The notes beneath the pieces were generated by a model. It was not told where the DNA came from, did no database searches, and saw only the letters and a program-made list of their open reading frames with translations. Source: Balamuthia mandrillaris (taxonomy: Eukaryota > Discosea > Longamoebia > Balamuthiidae). From it: a DNA stretch of 64,000 nucleotides. The translations under genes and the position numbers were made by a program. The stretch covers positions 1-64,000 of the forward strand of contig JAVKOQ010000124.1 in NCBI GenBank assembly GCA_031835245.1, written 5' to 3'. Shown piece after piece: positions 21,990-34,900 of the stretch; position 1 is the stretch's first letter, and each line of letters begins with the position of its first letter.

Positions 21990-24900
21990 TCCTGCTACCT
22001 CTTGAGTGCAGCATGACAAAAATGGCAAGGGAGATACCGGGGAAGTACGCTGCCGACGAGGTCGAGCTTGCCCAATTTGAGAAACTGATTTTAAGCTTAG
22101 AGGGCCAGCTTTTTGATGGACTTTTATTCCAGAACTGTATCCAACAAGAGTTTGACTTCCCTGGCCTTGTTGAAGTGCGACGGAACTCGGTATTTCAAGC
22201 CGAGTTTCAAGCAAGTCTGCGAAGTATGCTTGCTGGCGTCGCTAAACGATTAGGTACCTCCTGATCCTCTTTGACCACAACGTTAAACATGACATCCACT
22301 GACCAAACGTACTTGCTTTCATTGAACGGCCTATGGATACAGGACAAGGAAAAGAAGGCAAGCTTCGCTATCGGTACATGGGGCTATGTGCCCTGTATGT
22401 TCTTTACTTCAGTCTTTATCGAGACGTAGAAGGAGACAAAGCTTTTTTCAAGCAACTCTGGGAGCTACACACAAAAGTACCCGTTATCCACTTGGCTGGA
22501 AATGCTCTCTGGTTTGCTCCAGAGTTCTTCATCAAAAACGTTCCTGTCATGGTGAAAACCTTAGGGAAAATTGCTGTAAGTAAGTTTAGACAAAGCTACC
22601 TGACTTCCCTTGATAAAAGCTTTCCAGCGTACGGTTTATGCATCACAAGTGTTCTTAGCAACAATGCTTCAACGCCTTCCTTTCCATTTCTTATTTCTCT
22701 TTACTCAAAATGTGTTGTTAACAGGTATGTGCAGCAGCTCTACTTGCAAACAAGCGTATGGATGGTGCGGATGGAATCCAACTTAACCAATCGCGCAGAT
22801 ACTAGCCATATTTTGGCCACGCGGCTCTCCCTTCTTGCCCAAGTATGACTTTTAAATAACTCTTTGAGTGGGTGTGCCATGCGGTGCAGCCAGAAAATTG
22901 ATTAGGGAAACTCACATTTTTCGTGTAGGCTCCTGCGCTTGGGTATCGTATAGGCAACCTGTTCAAAAGCTGTGTCTACATGCACATTACGTTAAACGTG
23001 CCGCTGAAGAAACGACAATTGCGCTATTTGTTTCAGTGTGTCGAGTTGCTGAAAGCCATTCATAGCACTTGTCACCGCCGGAGTGCAATGATTGGTGAAA
23101 GTATATCGTACATGATGCAGCAAGTTAGTTTTAGATTGCAACAACTTCTTCTTCCCATTAAGGTTGTTTTGGCTATCCAATTCTTTTCACCTTTCTCTTA
23201 CAGCACTTTTTCTGATTTATCGTTCAATGACAGCAACGCCTGGAAACAAACAAAAAATACTCGGACGCCAAGCTGGATGTGCTGGCTGCAGTTACACTAG
23301 CACTACAAATGCTTAACGGTTGTGCGACAAGAGATCGATTGTTAGTTCTGCACCTCTGCTTCCACGTTCTTTCCCAACCTGTATGTGTTTATCCTCATTC
23401 TGCTTGCCAATTCTGTCTGCTTAACTTAGTTTCTCAGGAGTTTCTCAAAGAATCCGAAATGGAAAGTATCAAGGGACCATACAAGCAACTGGAGTTACTC
23501 TGCCATCTTTCAGAAAAGATACGGGAGGCATGTGAATGCAACTTTATTTATTGGAGCAGAAACATGATACCTTTGCATTTTAAAGATATATACGAGAATC
23601 CTGAGCACGCGCACAAGCTTCACGTACGGCTCTCATACGTGCTTTCTTTAGAGTGCTTGTTCCTTCAGTACACAATCTGTACTCATCCCTATTTAGTACC
23701 TCTTCGCAGCTTTGCAGGATGTTGTGCCACTGTTTCGTCGAGCTGTCTTTAAACCTTATCAGGAGCTACTAGACGAATATAAACAGGCAACCATCAATGA
23801 CCTTAAAGAGGTACTGGGGTTCCTCTATTTTGCAAATATTTTTTTAATTTTTTTAATTTTTTTTTTTGCCTCCTGATAACCTTTTCGTTGGCTTTCCAGG
23901 AAATACTTGATAGACTTTGCAGGGACATCGAGACAGATCTTCGCCTCCACATCCACTCCCATTTAAACGTTTCAGAAAGAGATCCCTGGAAAACAGGACT
24001 GAGAGATCTTGTCAGTCTCATCCGTGTAAAGCCGTTCCGGGTATTTGACAACACCATCGACGTCAAATGTACGTTTTATTCATCCCCGATTGTTGGTTTG
24101 TGCTCGATTGACTTAGCTTACCCTTCATTCGGTAATACAAAGCTTATGTAAGCCACTACTTGGATACCACATTTTATAACCTTAATACGGTGGCGCTCTA
24201 TGATTGGAAAACTTATGAAGAGATGCGCAACCTTGCCAAAGAAAAATATGGTCTTGGCTTGGCGGAAGTACATCTTCCAGGACAAACGTTAGAGCAGGTT
24301 ACTTTTTGCCATGCCCACCTATATCCCAATTTCTGTTTTAATTTCTTTTGCTTCTTTGTGTGAATTATGTTGGATATTTTCAGGGATTGGATGTCCTTGA
24401 AATTATGCGTAATATTCACATATTTGTGGCTAAATATACCTACAACCTCAATAACCAAATCTTTGTGGAGGCATCTACCATCAACAAGACTCTGAACACC
24501 ATAAACATTAGCCACATCTCCAATTCCATACGAACCCACGGCACTGGGATCATGAACACCACGGTTGGGCTGGACTTCCTCCCTCTTTGCCCCCACTCCT
24601 CCTACTTTATTCCTCTTCACTAATACTGACCATCGTTCCTTAAACACATACCATGCTTATTGTCATCTATCAACAGGTTAACTTCACATATCAATTTCTG
24701 AGACAGAAATTTGTCATTTTTTCCCAGTTTTTGTATGATGAGCAAATCAAGGCCAGATTGTACAAGGACATTCGCTATTTCAAAGAAAATAAGGACAAAT
24801 TAGGCAACCATTATCCCTTTGAGCGCGCACAAACGTTTAACAAAGAAATTCGCAATTTGGGGCTTACCGAGTCTGGCCTCACTTACCTGGATCAGTTTAG

Positions 24901-25760
24901 AATCCTGATCACTGAAATTGGTATGTCCGTTGTTTCTCCTGCGTATCTCCTCACCAACTTATCTTCATCAATACAATCAGGCAATGCCATGGGCTATATT
25001 CGCATGATTCGGTCTGGAGGCTTATATTATACCAGTAATGCCATCAAGTTCGTCCCTGACTTGCAAGAGATTCCATCCTTTACTGAACTCGCGAACCAAG
25101 CCACCCTTCCGCAACATACTATTGAGGCAGCTAGGTATGATCATCCCAGTTCCAAAACACAGGCTTGCTAAATTCCTTTTTCTTTTTTAAAAGCAATTTG
25201 GACCAAACAATAGACGACCTCGCCACCAATTTCGCGGAGGGCACTGAATACTTCAAAATGTTAGTCAATGTATTTGCCAGTGAGTTCAGGGACTCCCGAA
25301 ATGTGCACCTTAGAAATTTTCACATCATAGTTCCGCCCTTGACCCTAAATTTCGTTACACATATTCTTCTTTCGAAGGACAAACTATTCAAGAAAAACAC
25401 CAAAGAGGGCACTTTCTGTGATGATGGTTTTGCTATGGGTACGCATTCTAATTTTTGGGTTCCATGTTCAAGTGTTAGTTTGTTTCTTACTTTATCCGGC
25501 GCGTCCTATCAGGCCTGGCCTACATTTTGAAGCTTCTCGACCAGTACACCGACTTTGATTCTTTGCACTGGTGGGAATCTGTCAAAAACAAATACAAGAA
25601 TGAACAAGATAAGCTGAACGCTATGGCCAAGCAAAAGGGCAAGGACAAAGAGGACCAACAGACCCTTGCCCTGACATTGAAGAAGCTGACAGCCCACCAA
25701 AGAGAATTTGAGCTCCTTCGCTTTACATTCAATGGGGCCAGAATTTTTTTCAAGGATTAA
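20986..25760 (+). CDS. WASHC4: WASH complex subunit 4 (SWIP / KIAA1033)
   Basis: Core subunit of the WASH regulatory complex that drives Arp2/3 actin polymerisation on endosomes (family knowledge). The match to animal SWIP runs end to end: [45 protein letters not shown]-like [161 protein letters not shown] and [19 protein letters not shown]. About fifteen introns, most under 120 bp, one with a (CT)n tract at 21957. Length about 1,120-1,150 residues, near the human 1,173. Start chosen as the first in-frame ATG before the [11 protein letters not shown] acidic stretch. Confidence 0.93.
21957..21981 (+). repeat. (CT)n microsatellite in a WASHC4 intron
   Basis: CT repeat just upstream of the 3' splice site near 22013; it may serve as the polypyrimidine tract. 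Confidence 0.8.
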
Positions 25761-25953
25761 GGCAAAGCACCTATTATCAATGGTACAACGAAAATAAAGC
25801 AATATTAGTAAGGGAAAAAGGCCAAAAAAAAAAACCAGTGCCCGAAAAGAATTGGCAAGGGAAAAAAATGAAATGAAAAGTCCCTGCGCTCTGCTGCTTT
25901 TAGCGGGGACCACTAGCATTGCGCGTTGACCAAGAACTTAGAAAGCTGATTCT

Positions 25954-25959
25954 TTTATT
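25954..25959 (-). promoter_or_regulatory. poly(A) signal of the AcrA-like gene
   Basis: AATAAA on the minus strand, 17-22 bp beyond the stop at 25976-25978. Confidence 0.5.
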
Positions 25960-25975
25960 ATGGATGATAGCAGTA

Positions 25976-28900
25976 TCATGTTCGTTCCAGTTTGTTGCGA
26001 CATCGACAGAAATACAATTGGCTTGGAATATCCGTGGGGCAGAGGTTCGTGCATTCAGTGAATGCTGCAAGAGCACCACTAATGTCTCCCCTTTCAAAAA
26101 GTGCCAGCCCTGAATTGTAGAGAGGCAGTATCTTCTCTTTGGCCTGCCGCACATCCTCTCTATCTCCATTCAGCACCTCGTAAATCTTGCAAGAGGAGCT
26201 TTTGCCCTTCACTGTCACATTGTCTACAAATCTTATTGTGAACTCTTCCTCGCCCACTTCCTTCATTGCTTCTTTCGTATGTTCTGGTGGATTAAAAGTC
26301 ACCCAAGTCAGTAAACTCAAAAATGAAAGTTCTCGCGAGAATGCGGTGATGAGGGTGGGATGAAAGGCTACAAAATCGCCCACCGCCCTTCACCATGTCC
26401 CCATTGGCTGTTCTCTCAGTGTTTTGGAAATAGAGGGGAAATATGAAATTTCTCACCTGTAATCAATATGCGAGCACCATACTGTTTGCACAGAGACTCT
26501 GTCCTAGAGGCCAGGTTCACGGCATCTCCCAACACAGTGGGCTCCATTCTAGTTTCAGTCCCCACCACTATCAGAGAAAAAAGAAAGCAACAACAAGAAA
26601 GAAGCAGAGGAGCCAACCACAACCACAACCACAAGCACAGGTCAGTCAAAATGTTATGCTACAACAGGTGGTACAAGGAAGGAGGTCACCGACCACCCAT
26701 GATAGCTTTGCCAGTGTTAATGCCTATGCCAGTCTCCACGATTTGGAAGCCGGTGTCGTTTCGAAAATCAAGAGCCAGGAGCATTGTGACAGCTGCGCGA
26801 ACTGCAGCCACCGCTTGTTGTTGTCCATCCTGCTGCGCAAATATTGCCATAATAGCATCGCCAATAAATTTATCCACAAAGCCGCCTTGTTTCGGATGTG
26901 AGCCTTAGGGGTTTCAAGCTTTTTTTTTGGCGGCAAGACAGCACATACCTTCGTCCACAATGGCAGGTAAAGCAAATGCCAGATACGTATTTAAGAATTC
27001 CATCACTTGATTGACATACATTCTCTCTGTAATGCTGGTGAAATTGCGAATATCTGAAAACATAATCGTAATTGATTTACAGACAGCATCCCCTAATTCA
27101 ACACTTTCTACACCACCAGGGGCAATAAGGTCCTGTTGTCATTGGTTAAAAATTAATAAATGGTGCAGTGCTAGGTTAGGTTAGGCTCTTACTTACCTGG
27201 TACTCTCTAGGAATAAATGCACCAAGAATCTTCTCCATCTGTGCCAAGCGGTAGTTGTTCATGATGCTTGCTTTAGCTGTTGCTGGGCCTGAAGGGACCA
27301 ACGTCGAAAGAGCAGTCGATTTGGCATCCCCTTTCTCGTGGATAATTTCACGCGAAGGGCCCAGAGAAGTGCTTAGTTCTCTTTGGGAGATGAGCTCTTC
27401 CAGCAATGCACCAAGTACAAGCTTGTTGATAGGTTTGGCTAAATACTTGTCCCTGTCAATAAAATTTTTTTAAGCGTTACCCACCAGCTCTTCATTAACA
27501 AAAATGGAGGAAGGAGAATGTACACTCCAGCTTCCAGACATTGGTGTCTTTCTTTATCTGATGGATCAGACGAAAAAACGACTATAGTTGTTCTGTAAGC
27601 AGAGGGAATCTCATGCCCTCGAATGAGTTTCGCTGTCTCAATAGCTCCAAGAGGTACTAATGCAGAGTCCTGCATATTTTGGTTTGTTTAGAAGATAGCT
27701 CAGCACAAATAAATTTTGAGATTTTCAAGTTGGGAAAGAAGAACAAACCAAAAAGACAGCATCATAGCGGCTCATTTTACATTGCTCCACTACTTTGAGT
27801 GAGAGATTTTTATCATGTGAGCTTTTTTTGACAGTACACGGTGAATGACCCAACCCTTCAACTAATCCTTGGAGGGTTTCCAAGGCCAAACGGTCTTCAT
27901 CAGCAAGCAATATCTTCAGAGGAAATGCAGTAGAGCCAGAAGATGTTGCTGTCCAGCGCTCAGTTGGAAAAGAAAGAGTATCAGAAGAGCCTTCTCCACG
28001 ATCATGCTGTGGTGGAGATTGCACCACCTCGTGAACAGCCTCCAGAAGTTGGCGTCTTTTTATCTAAGAGACAGAGGAAGGGAGAAGAGGCACGCAATTA
28101 GCTAGCTAAACACAAGCAATACAAAGCGAGGAATAGATACAGGTTTGATGAGGCATCGGCGAATGGATCGTGGCAGAGAACTAAAAAGAATTCTGTCGGA
28201 CGGATGGATAAGGAGAAATATAGGCAAATGCTCGAAGGCCGCATCCGATTGAATGGTGGCGGCGACTTCCAACCCGTCTTCCGATCTCAGCTAGAATTAA
28301 GCCAAGGATTAAATGTCTGTTATTACAAAGAATTGAGATTAGGGAAAGAGATACATACATGGTAATCCAATATAAGCAAGTCAAAGCGGCTCCGAGTAGC
28401 TATCGATAGCTTCAATTCTCTAAGGCCTTGAACTCCATCAGGTGCGGTCTGAACTGTGCAACCATACTCCCGTAATAGCTGGGACAGGTAATTACTAGCT
28501 GCTTCATTATCATCCACAATCAATATGGCTCTATCTTTAAGGAAGCTGCTACCCCAACATTGGTCCTTATCTTGATTCTCTTCAATTTGTATTTTTTGGT
28601 CGGACTGTAAAAGCAGAAAACAAATAAGTATCAAGGCGGCGCAACTGTAAAGAAAGGTAAGTGAAAAAGTACCTTGGAGAACTTGCCTGTAAAGGTAACA
28701 GTAGTACCTTGGCCCTCCTCACTGCGGATCTTTAACTCGCCACCAAGAGCAGACACAACGAGCTTCTTGCATAAAAGCAGGCCCAATCCTGACCGACTGC
28801 CAAATAGAAAACATTAGTAGATTAAAAACACGGAACCATCCTACCTCGATTCGCTCTTTACTTGTAATCAGGTAAATGGGGTGTACCTTTTAGAAGAAGC

Positions 28901-29178
28901 TGGTGCAGAATGCTGAAGATCAAACAACGAAGCTAAGGCCTGCTTGCTCATGCCAGGACCGCTGTCAGTAACTGTAAAACAAAGCCAAATAGATGACGGT
29001 CCTTCTTTTTCCCACGGGTCCGTATTCGCTTCTTCCACCACAATCCTGACGTCTCCATGAGAAGAATATGTTATAGCGTTGCTCAGCAATTGGAGCAGGA
29101 CTTGACGCAGGGCGGCACTATTCTATTAGTTAACCAATCCAGCATTTTCCGGGAAGAGTGAGAAAGAGCGAGAGCGAG

Positions 29179-29227
<49 letters not shown>

Positions 29228-31377
29228 CATGAGAAAGATAAGTACCCCAGAACACACTTCAGGTACGCCTGCTCGCAGCTGATAAACAAGGTCCAAGTGG
29301 GTATAGTTCATGTGCGCTGCTGTATCCAGTAATTCCTCCAAGAACACCCGTAAATTAAATGCGGTGGCTTTAAGCGCATAGAAACCGAACACAATCAGCA
29401 ACAAAAGAAAACGGAAGTAAGGAGTAATAAGTAGGGCACCTTCTTTGCTTGGTGATTCCAGCTGTAATACAACCGGCCAGACAGACGGATAGATGGATGG
29501 AACAGATTGGGAGCGTACGGGCAAGGGGAAAGGTTGGTAGTACATAAACGAATAGGTACAGTTAAGCATGAACCATACACAATAGTAGCCATAAGGCAAA
29601 CACTAACCTGAAGAATGCGTGCAGCGTCATTACAAGTATCGAGGGAGCTAATGGATGCTTCTCTTATAGCAGCCACGCGACTGACTTGTTCGCTTGTGAG
29701 CTCTGTTTCCAGAAGAGTATGGACGCTCTGCAGGACTTCGGGTGAGTGTAGCCAGGTTATTTGGTTAGCAGTGATAAACAGTAGGTTGGTCAAATCACCA
29801 ACTCATTGCTTACCTGTGTTGCTGCAGAGTTGCATACGGGATGTAACAGCTGCCAACAGGTGAGCCTTTTCACGGAGGACAGCTTTCATTTGCGTGTTTT
29901 TCTTCCGCTCTGCTGAGAGAGCATTCCGCAATGAATCCACACGCTGATAGTTTTGTGGTAGGAGGAATAGGCCTTGTCCCCAGCATAATGTCCAACTTAT
30001 CAACAGCAGAGCAGACAAAATGTCACCAATGACCCACCACTGGCCAATCCATGCTGTCATCATCCACGACGGCAACAAACAAACACCTGTCGCTGTTGCT
30101 GCAGTTATTTTCCAAAACTTACTATCGCTGCCATAAAATGACTCCTTCACGTTCCGTTTCCGCTCGGTAGTATTCGCTTTTTCTTCCCTTCCCTCGCTCT
30201 TCCCTTCTTCCTCTTCTTCCCTTCCTTCTTCCTCTTCCTCGATCTCTTCTCCTTGGAGGTCTTCACTTTCCACTTCTTGTTCGAATTCCTCCATTAACTG
30301 TACGTGCATTTTTTCAGTCTCCATGTCCCCTATCATCTCTGAGCTCGCCCGTGTAAATTTGTGCCGCCGCTGTTCCGTATCTGAAAGAGAGGAATGTCGA
30401 AGGTGCAGCGCAACCAGCAGGGCAAAGAATACTGTGGAGCTGATCAGCAGTTCCCACCAGAAGGGCCAATGCTGAGTCGCTGTCTCGTCTACCTCTGGTA
30501 CCAAAAAAAACAACAATCTGTAAGAGTAGAACAGAAAGGCGAAGGCTCCACCAACGGCAACCATCAAGCTCAAATTCCTCCACTTTGCCTCCACACCGTC
30601 TTGGGAGCTACTCCCCTGTTTAAGGGTGTGTGCATGTGAGTGTTTTCATGAAAAAGCAGAGGTATGTTTTGGTCAACAACTTTGTCTGTTGTCGTTGCTT
30701 CTTCCACACATTTCAAAAAAAAAAAATAAGGGTGGGTGGTAGCTTGTGGCTCTAACCTCAGTATATTTCTGTTGTGGAGAAGAGGCCCTGTTCCACAGCT
30801 CAAAGGCCTGGTAGCAAGCTACTCCCGCCAGTACTACCTAAACAAAGAAAGGCCGCCACCACCACCGCACCACCACATAGGGTTAAAGTTGTTGGCAAGT
30901 CTTGGCTAAAACCAAACCCACAAAAGGAAGGAGAGGCACCTGCCGCAAGCCAACCACAAGCAGAGGGTTGCTTTCTAGCCAAGTCAAGAGAGCTGAAAGG
31001 CCAGCCAACACGCACACCACCCAAGACATGGTGGAATAGAGGGCCACGGAGCGGCACCAAGCCAAGTGCTGTAGTGCAGCATCAGCCAGCAGAACCCTTG
31101 CAGGGGGGTGAGGCCTCTTGTGCTGCTGATGTGCTGAGAGAGAGCTTGCGCTCTGTGGTTGATGCTGCAATAGCAGCTTGGACCAAAGGCCCAGAGCCAG
31201 CCCCACGCTGCACACCACGCCAGCCGCCACAGACACCACCAGCAGAGGGGGCACCAACATGGTTGCTGTTTGTTGTGGTGCTCCCTCCGTGCAGCATAGG
31301 TTGTTGTTGTTGTTGGGGTTGAGGTTGATGCTCTGCCACCGCTCCATCACCACCACCACCACCACCCCCTTGTTCAC
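25976..31377 (-). CDS. acrA: AcrA-like hybrid histidine kinase / adenylyl cyclase
   Basis: Membrane enzyme making cAMP, resembling Dictyostelium AcrA. N-terminus has about six or seven membrane segments (31260-30570, 30110-29950 region) split by an acidic Glu-rich loop (30180-30300). Then a kinase-like module: H-box region VTSRMQLCSNT joined to VLQSVHTLLETELTSEQ, where Arg occupies the phosphoacceptor His position; N-box LLSNAITYS; G1 TVTDSGPGM; G2 SGLGLLLCKK. Receiver 1: ILIVDDNEAASNYL, LLILDYH, LIKP. Receiver 2: ILLADEDRLAL, AVFLDSAL, VVFSSD, YLAKPINK. Class III cyclase: IMFSDIRNFTSI, DKFIGDAIMAIF, TVLGDAVNLASRTE, with both metal Asp and the Asn/Arg pair present. C-terminal KGKSSSCKIYEVL and an LFERGDISGALAAF helical repeat. 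Exons near the start: 31377-30940, 30837-30757, from 30615. Start may instead be an internal Met near 31344 or 31257. Confidence 0.88.
29175..29223 (-). repeat. (CT)n tract, sense strand, in an AcrA-like intron
   Basis: Plus-strand AG repeat that reads as CT on the coding strand, between the exon ending PEVCSG and the one starting NSAALRQVL. Confidence 0.85.
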
Positions 31378-31489
31378 TTGTTGTTGTTTGCTGTGGTGGT
31401 GGTGGTCAGGGGGGTGAGGTTGATGATGGGGAGGGGGTCCTGTTCGCTGACGTCATCACCATTCATGCCGTCTTGATAAAACCCGCTAA

Positions 31490-31808
31490 GGGGCCCACCC
31501 CCATGGCCGAGTGGTCTACCATTTGGTCATAGCCTGCCAGAAAGGGGAAGGCCGCGTGTTCGACTCCAAGGAGCCGCACTTAGTGGTCGACGAAAAATTT
31601 CAACAAGCCTGGCCTTGGCCTCACCCGGCGAGCCAAGAAAAATACACTGCCGAGAACATGGTGGCGATTTCTAGCAACCTTTGTGTCTCCCAAAGTGCTC
31701 TGTCCACTGCGGCAGTGGGACAAGTAAGAGGTGCCGTTTGTATGTATGTACCTACGAGGTTGAGCGGTTTCAACCCACTAGATAGCCAATAAACAATTCC
31801 TTAAAAAA
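31490..31808 (+). mobile_element. tRNA-derived SINE with A/B boxes, A-tail and TSD
   Basis: The 5' end carries a Pol III A box TGGCCGAGTGG (31504-31514) and B box GTGTTCGACTCC (31556-31567), 41 bp apart, as in class II (Leu/Ser-like) tRNA genes. The anticodon-arm region does not fold as a normal tRNA and the element runs on for another 240 bp, ending in an A-run at 31803-31812. A 12-bp repeat AAAACCCGCTAA flanks it at 31478-31489 and 31809-31820, though its first A residues merge with the tail. It sits in the gap between the divergent AcrA-like and INTS6 genes. Confidence 0.8.
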
Positions 31809-31982
31809 AAAACCCGCTAAACAAAAAATAATAATAATAAAAAAAAGAATCGGCAGCAAGCAGCAAAGCGGCGGCAATCTCAAGGGGGGTGGGTGGGAGG
31901 CGGGCTCTGTTTGCTCGGAGGACTTGATCTTTTTTCTGCTCCTTGCTGTGGGTTATGCAGCAAGAAGAACACCTGCTTCACC

Positions 31983-34900
31983 ATGATAATCCTGTTTCTG
32001 ATTGACACGAGCGCCTCCATGAACCAGCGCACTCAACAGGGGATGAGCTTCCTGGACTGCGCCAAGAGTGCTGTGGAACACTTTTTGAAAATAAGAGGAC
32101 GCGACACAGTGATCAGAAGCGATAGGTACTTTCTTGTGACGTGCGAGGAGGGTCCTTCTGCCGTTAAGGTAGTCATGCTTGTTTCCTCTTTGCCTCTTTC
32201 TCCAATGCTCCAGTCTGAAGCAGCCTCTCTTTCTACCCGCTTTACTCAGGTCGGCTGGAATGACTCTTTTGCCAAGTTTGTAGAGGAAGTCAAGTTGCTT
32301 AAGGCCCAAGAATTGTCGTCCTTGGGACCAGCATTGAAAAAGAGTTTTGATCTCTTGAACCAGTACAGGATACAGACCCCCATCGAGAATTATGGACAGG
32401 TAAGCCTACCATGTCTTCCCTCCCGCCTTTCCCAACGCCGTGCACGCCTTTCTCCCTTGTTGTCTATTATCTGCCTATGACCCACGCCCATCCTACCAAA
32501 CAGGGCCGCATTCCGTGGTACATCGAACCGGCCGTTATCATACTGCTCACAGACGGAGAGGCCCTTACCACCACCAACGGTGTTCTTAATGCGGTACCTA
32601 TGTCTTGTTGGTGATGTGGAGATGGCATCACTGACCAATTGGAACTAAACAGCTGACACTGCCGCTGACACCACTGGCTGGATCAGAGCTCACGGCTGAA
32701 CCATTTCGATGGGACCAACGTCTGTTTACTATTATATTGAAGGCACCCGCAGCTGTGTCCTCAATGATGGCAAACAAGGAATTGACGCCTCCTCTCTCTC
32801 CAAACGCGGCAGCTATGATAGGCCACCACACATCCATGGCTGAAGTCACTGGCGGAAAGTGTCAAACAGCAGCAAGCATGAAAGCACTGCTTCAAAGTAT
32901 TGAGTCAATTGTGCCGAGGATACAACGAGGTGTAGTTATTAACTTGGAAGTTCTGCCCATCTCTTCTACCAATGGGTCAAGTAGTGGAATGACTCCTCTC
33001 CCGGAGCCCTCTGCTCCGTCCACCACCACCAATGCTGGTGCCACTGGCACTGACAACTCTGCCCATAGCGACAGTGTTCCTGATTACATGGAAGAGAACT
33101 TTCACCAACAATCAGGCCACATCCTTCCCCTTAGCAAATGCCTTCACAAGTTGATGTATGTGCGGTCCAATGCAGGGCATTGGCCCATCCCAGAAGGGTT
33201 CGTTTGCGATGCTACCACCTCTATTTTGGTACTTCCCTCCATCAATCTTTGGCTTGTCTGTCTGGGGTCGTGGTGGTGTGAGGGCTAACTATCACTACAG
33301 CCACCTAGAAAAGCCCAACCTACCATTCAAGTTAGGCCAGTGGACGCTGATCCGTTTATACTCAAGGGATTTCCCTACGACGAATATGAGCTAGAACCCT
33401 CCGCTCTTACTGCCTACCTTTGCCATCATAAGCCAAAAGCTTGTTGGCAGGTTTGTGTCCCTCCCTGCTTACATGAACGTGCTTGGGCAAACCCGAATGT
33501 TTTAAATTATTATTTGTCATTGACGCTGCCCAATTAAGACCTTTATAGCAGGCAGTAGGGGCTCCCAAAATCCAGACCCTTTTGGTTTTCTTAGAGTTAA
33601 GGCGAGGAAAAATGCTGCACCTAGTGTTTTTCTTGTAGTCCTGCCTTATAACTATCCAGCACTTTGGCCTCTACTTGGTATATACTCTCCTTTTGTGTTT
33701 GTTTTCGCTTATTTATTTATTGATCTCCTGCGCTCAGATGAGTTGATGACACAGCACAAAAACTCCCCTCCCTCAGCAAAGTGGCGTCAAGATTTTGACA
33801 GATATCTACACACTATTCCCCCGTATTATATACCACTCCTGCGCAACGGTAGGATATTTGCCCTTAAAAACTGTTGCATTTGTCTAAACATGTTGTTGTC
33901 CCTATTCAGCACTAAAAAGGTTTGGTGCTCCAAACGTAATTCCAGACCATCTTGATGGCGGTCTTAATTACACTCTCTCATCGTACCTTGAGAAACTGAA
34001 GCAACAGGTTTTACCTTCCTCTCGCTTGCTTTCTTTTTAGTAAGCTAATCAGCAATTTTCTTTTCCTTAGTCCAAGCTAGAAACTGAACAAATCAGAGCA
34101 GCAGCAAAACAAACCAAGTCTGGACATCAGTTATTGGTCAAGGTATTTGCTTTAGGAGTAAAGAGAAAAAATAGCTCATCTGTAACCTAATCTTGCAAAT
34201 CCAGGCAAGTACAATTTCGCCATTAGATCAAGCCTCAACCGCGAGAAATAAGGGAGGCGCCTCGTTGTCTGTTTCAAATTTCCATCAACTATTAAGCACA
34301 GGCGGGTATGTAACTGCAAACTCGAGAGATAATCATACAACACTAAATCCCTCCGTTTACCGCCTTAGCAGTCACTAACATATTTTTGTTGGATTTAGGT
34401 CCTACAAGAACCCTACCGAAAAAGACACTCCGGATCAACCCTTTACTTTCGGGTACTACACGTTGTTGTCCTTTTTGTTGCTACTACTGCTCTTCGAACT
34501 TACGTTACAATCGCTATCCAGAGATGATACAGTGGATGGAATTGGCACCGCAATCTCTGGCACAACCACTGCGTCAGTGCCCCCTGGCAGTACCCAATGG
34601 CGCAATGCCTTTGATATTGATAGAAGTATATTGCTGCAGAGCGTGTCTAGATTACGCGGGCTCTTATTGCCATCACCTCTGTTGGAAACTGAGGCTGGAG
34701 GTAAGTTGCATTTGCGTTTATTTTTATCAGATAGCATTACCAACGCTCACCCCCACGTGCTTATTCCACGTATTCCCATGTGTTGCATGGATCTACTTTG
34801 CAGGCCTCGCTGTCCCCCGTCCTCACGACGATGGTCTTCAAAAACACTCTGTGCCCATTGCTCAGATGGGAAATTATCACGAAGTATTAATGCGACAGCA

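Noticed and set aside
31500-31575. Functional tRNA gene
   Set aside because: A and B boxes are present but acceptor and anticodon stems do not pair properly, and the unit continues to an A-tail with target-site duplication.
34450-34521. Transmembrane segment in INTS6
   Set aside because: The hydrophobic run has GT...AG ends and interrupts the INTS6 alignment; it is an intron.
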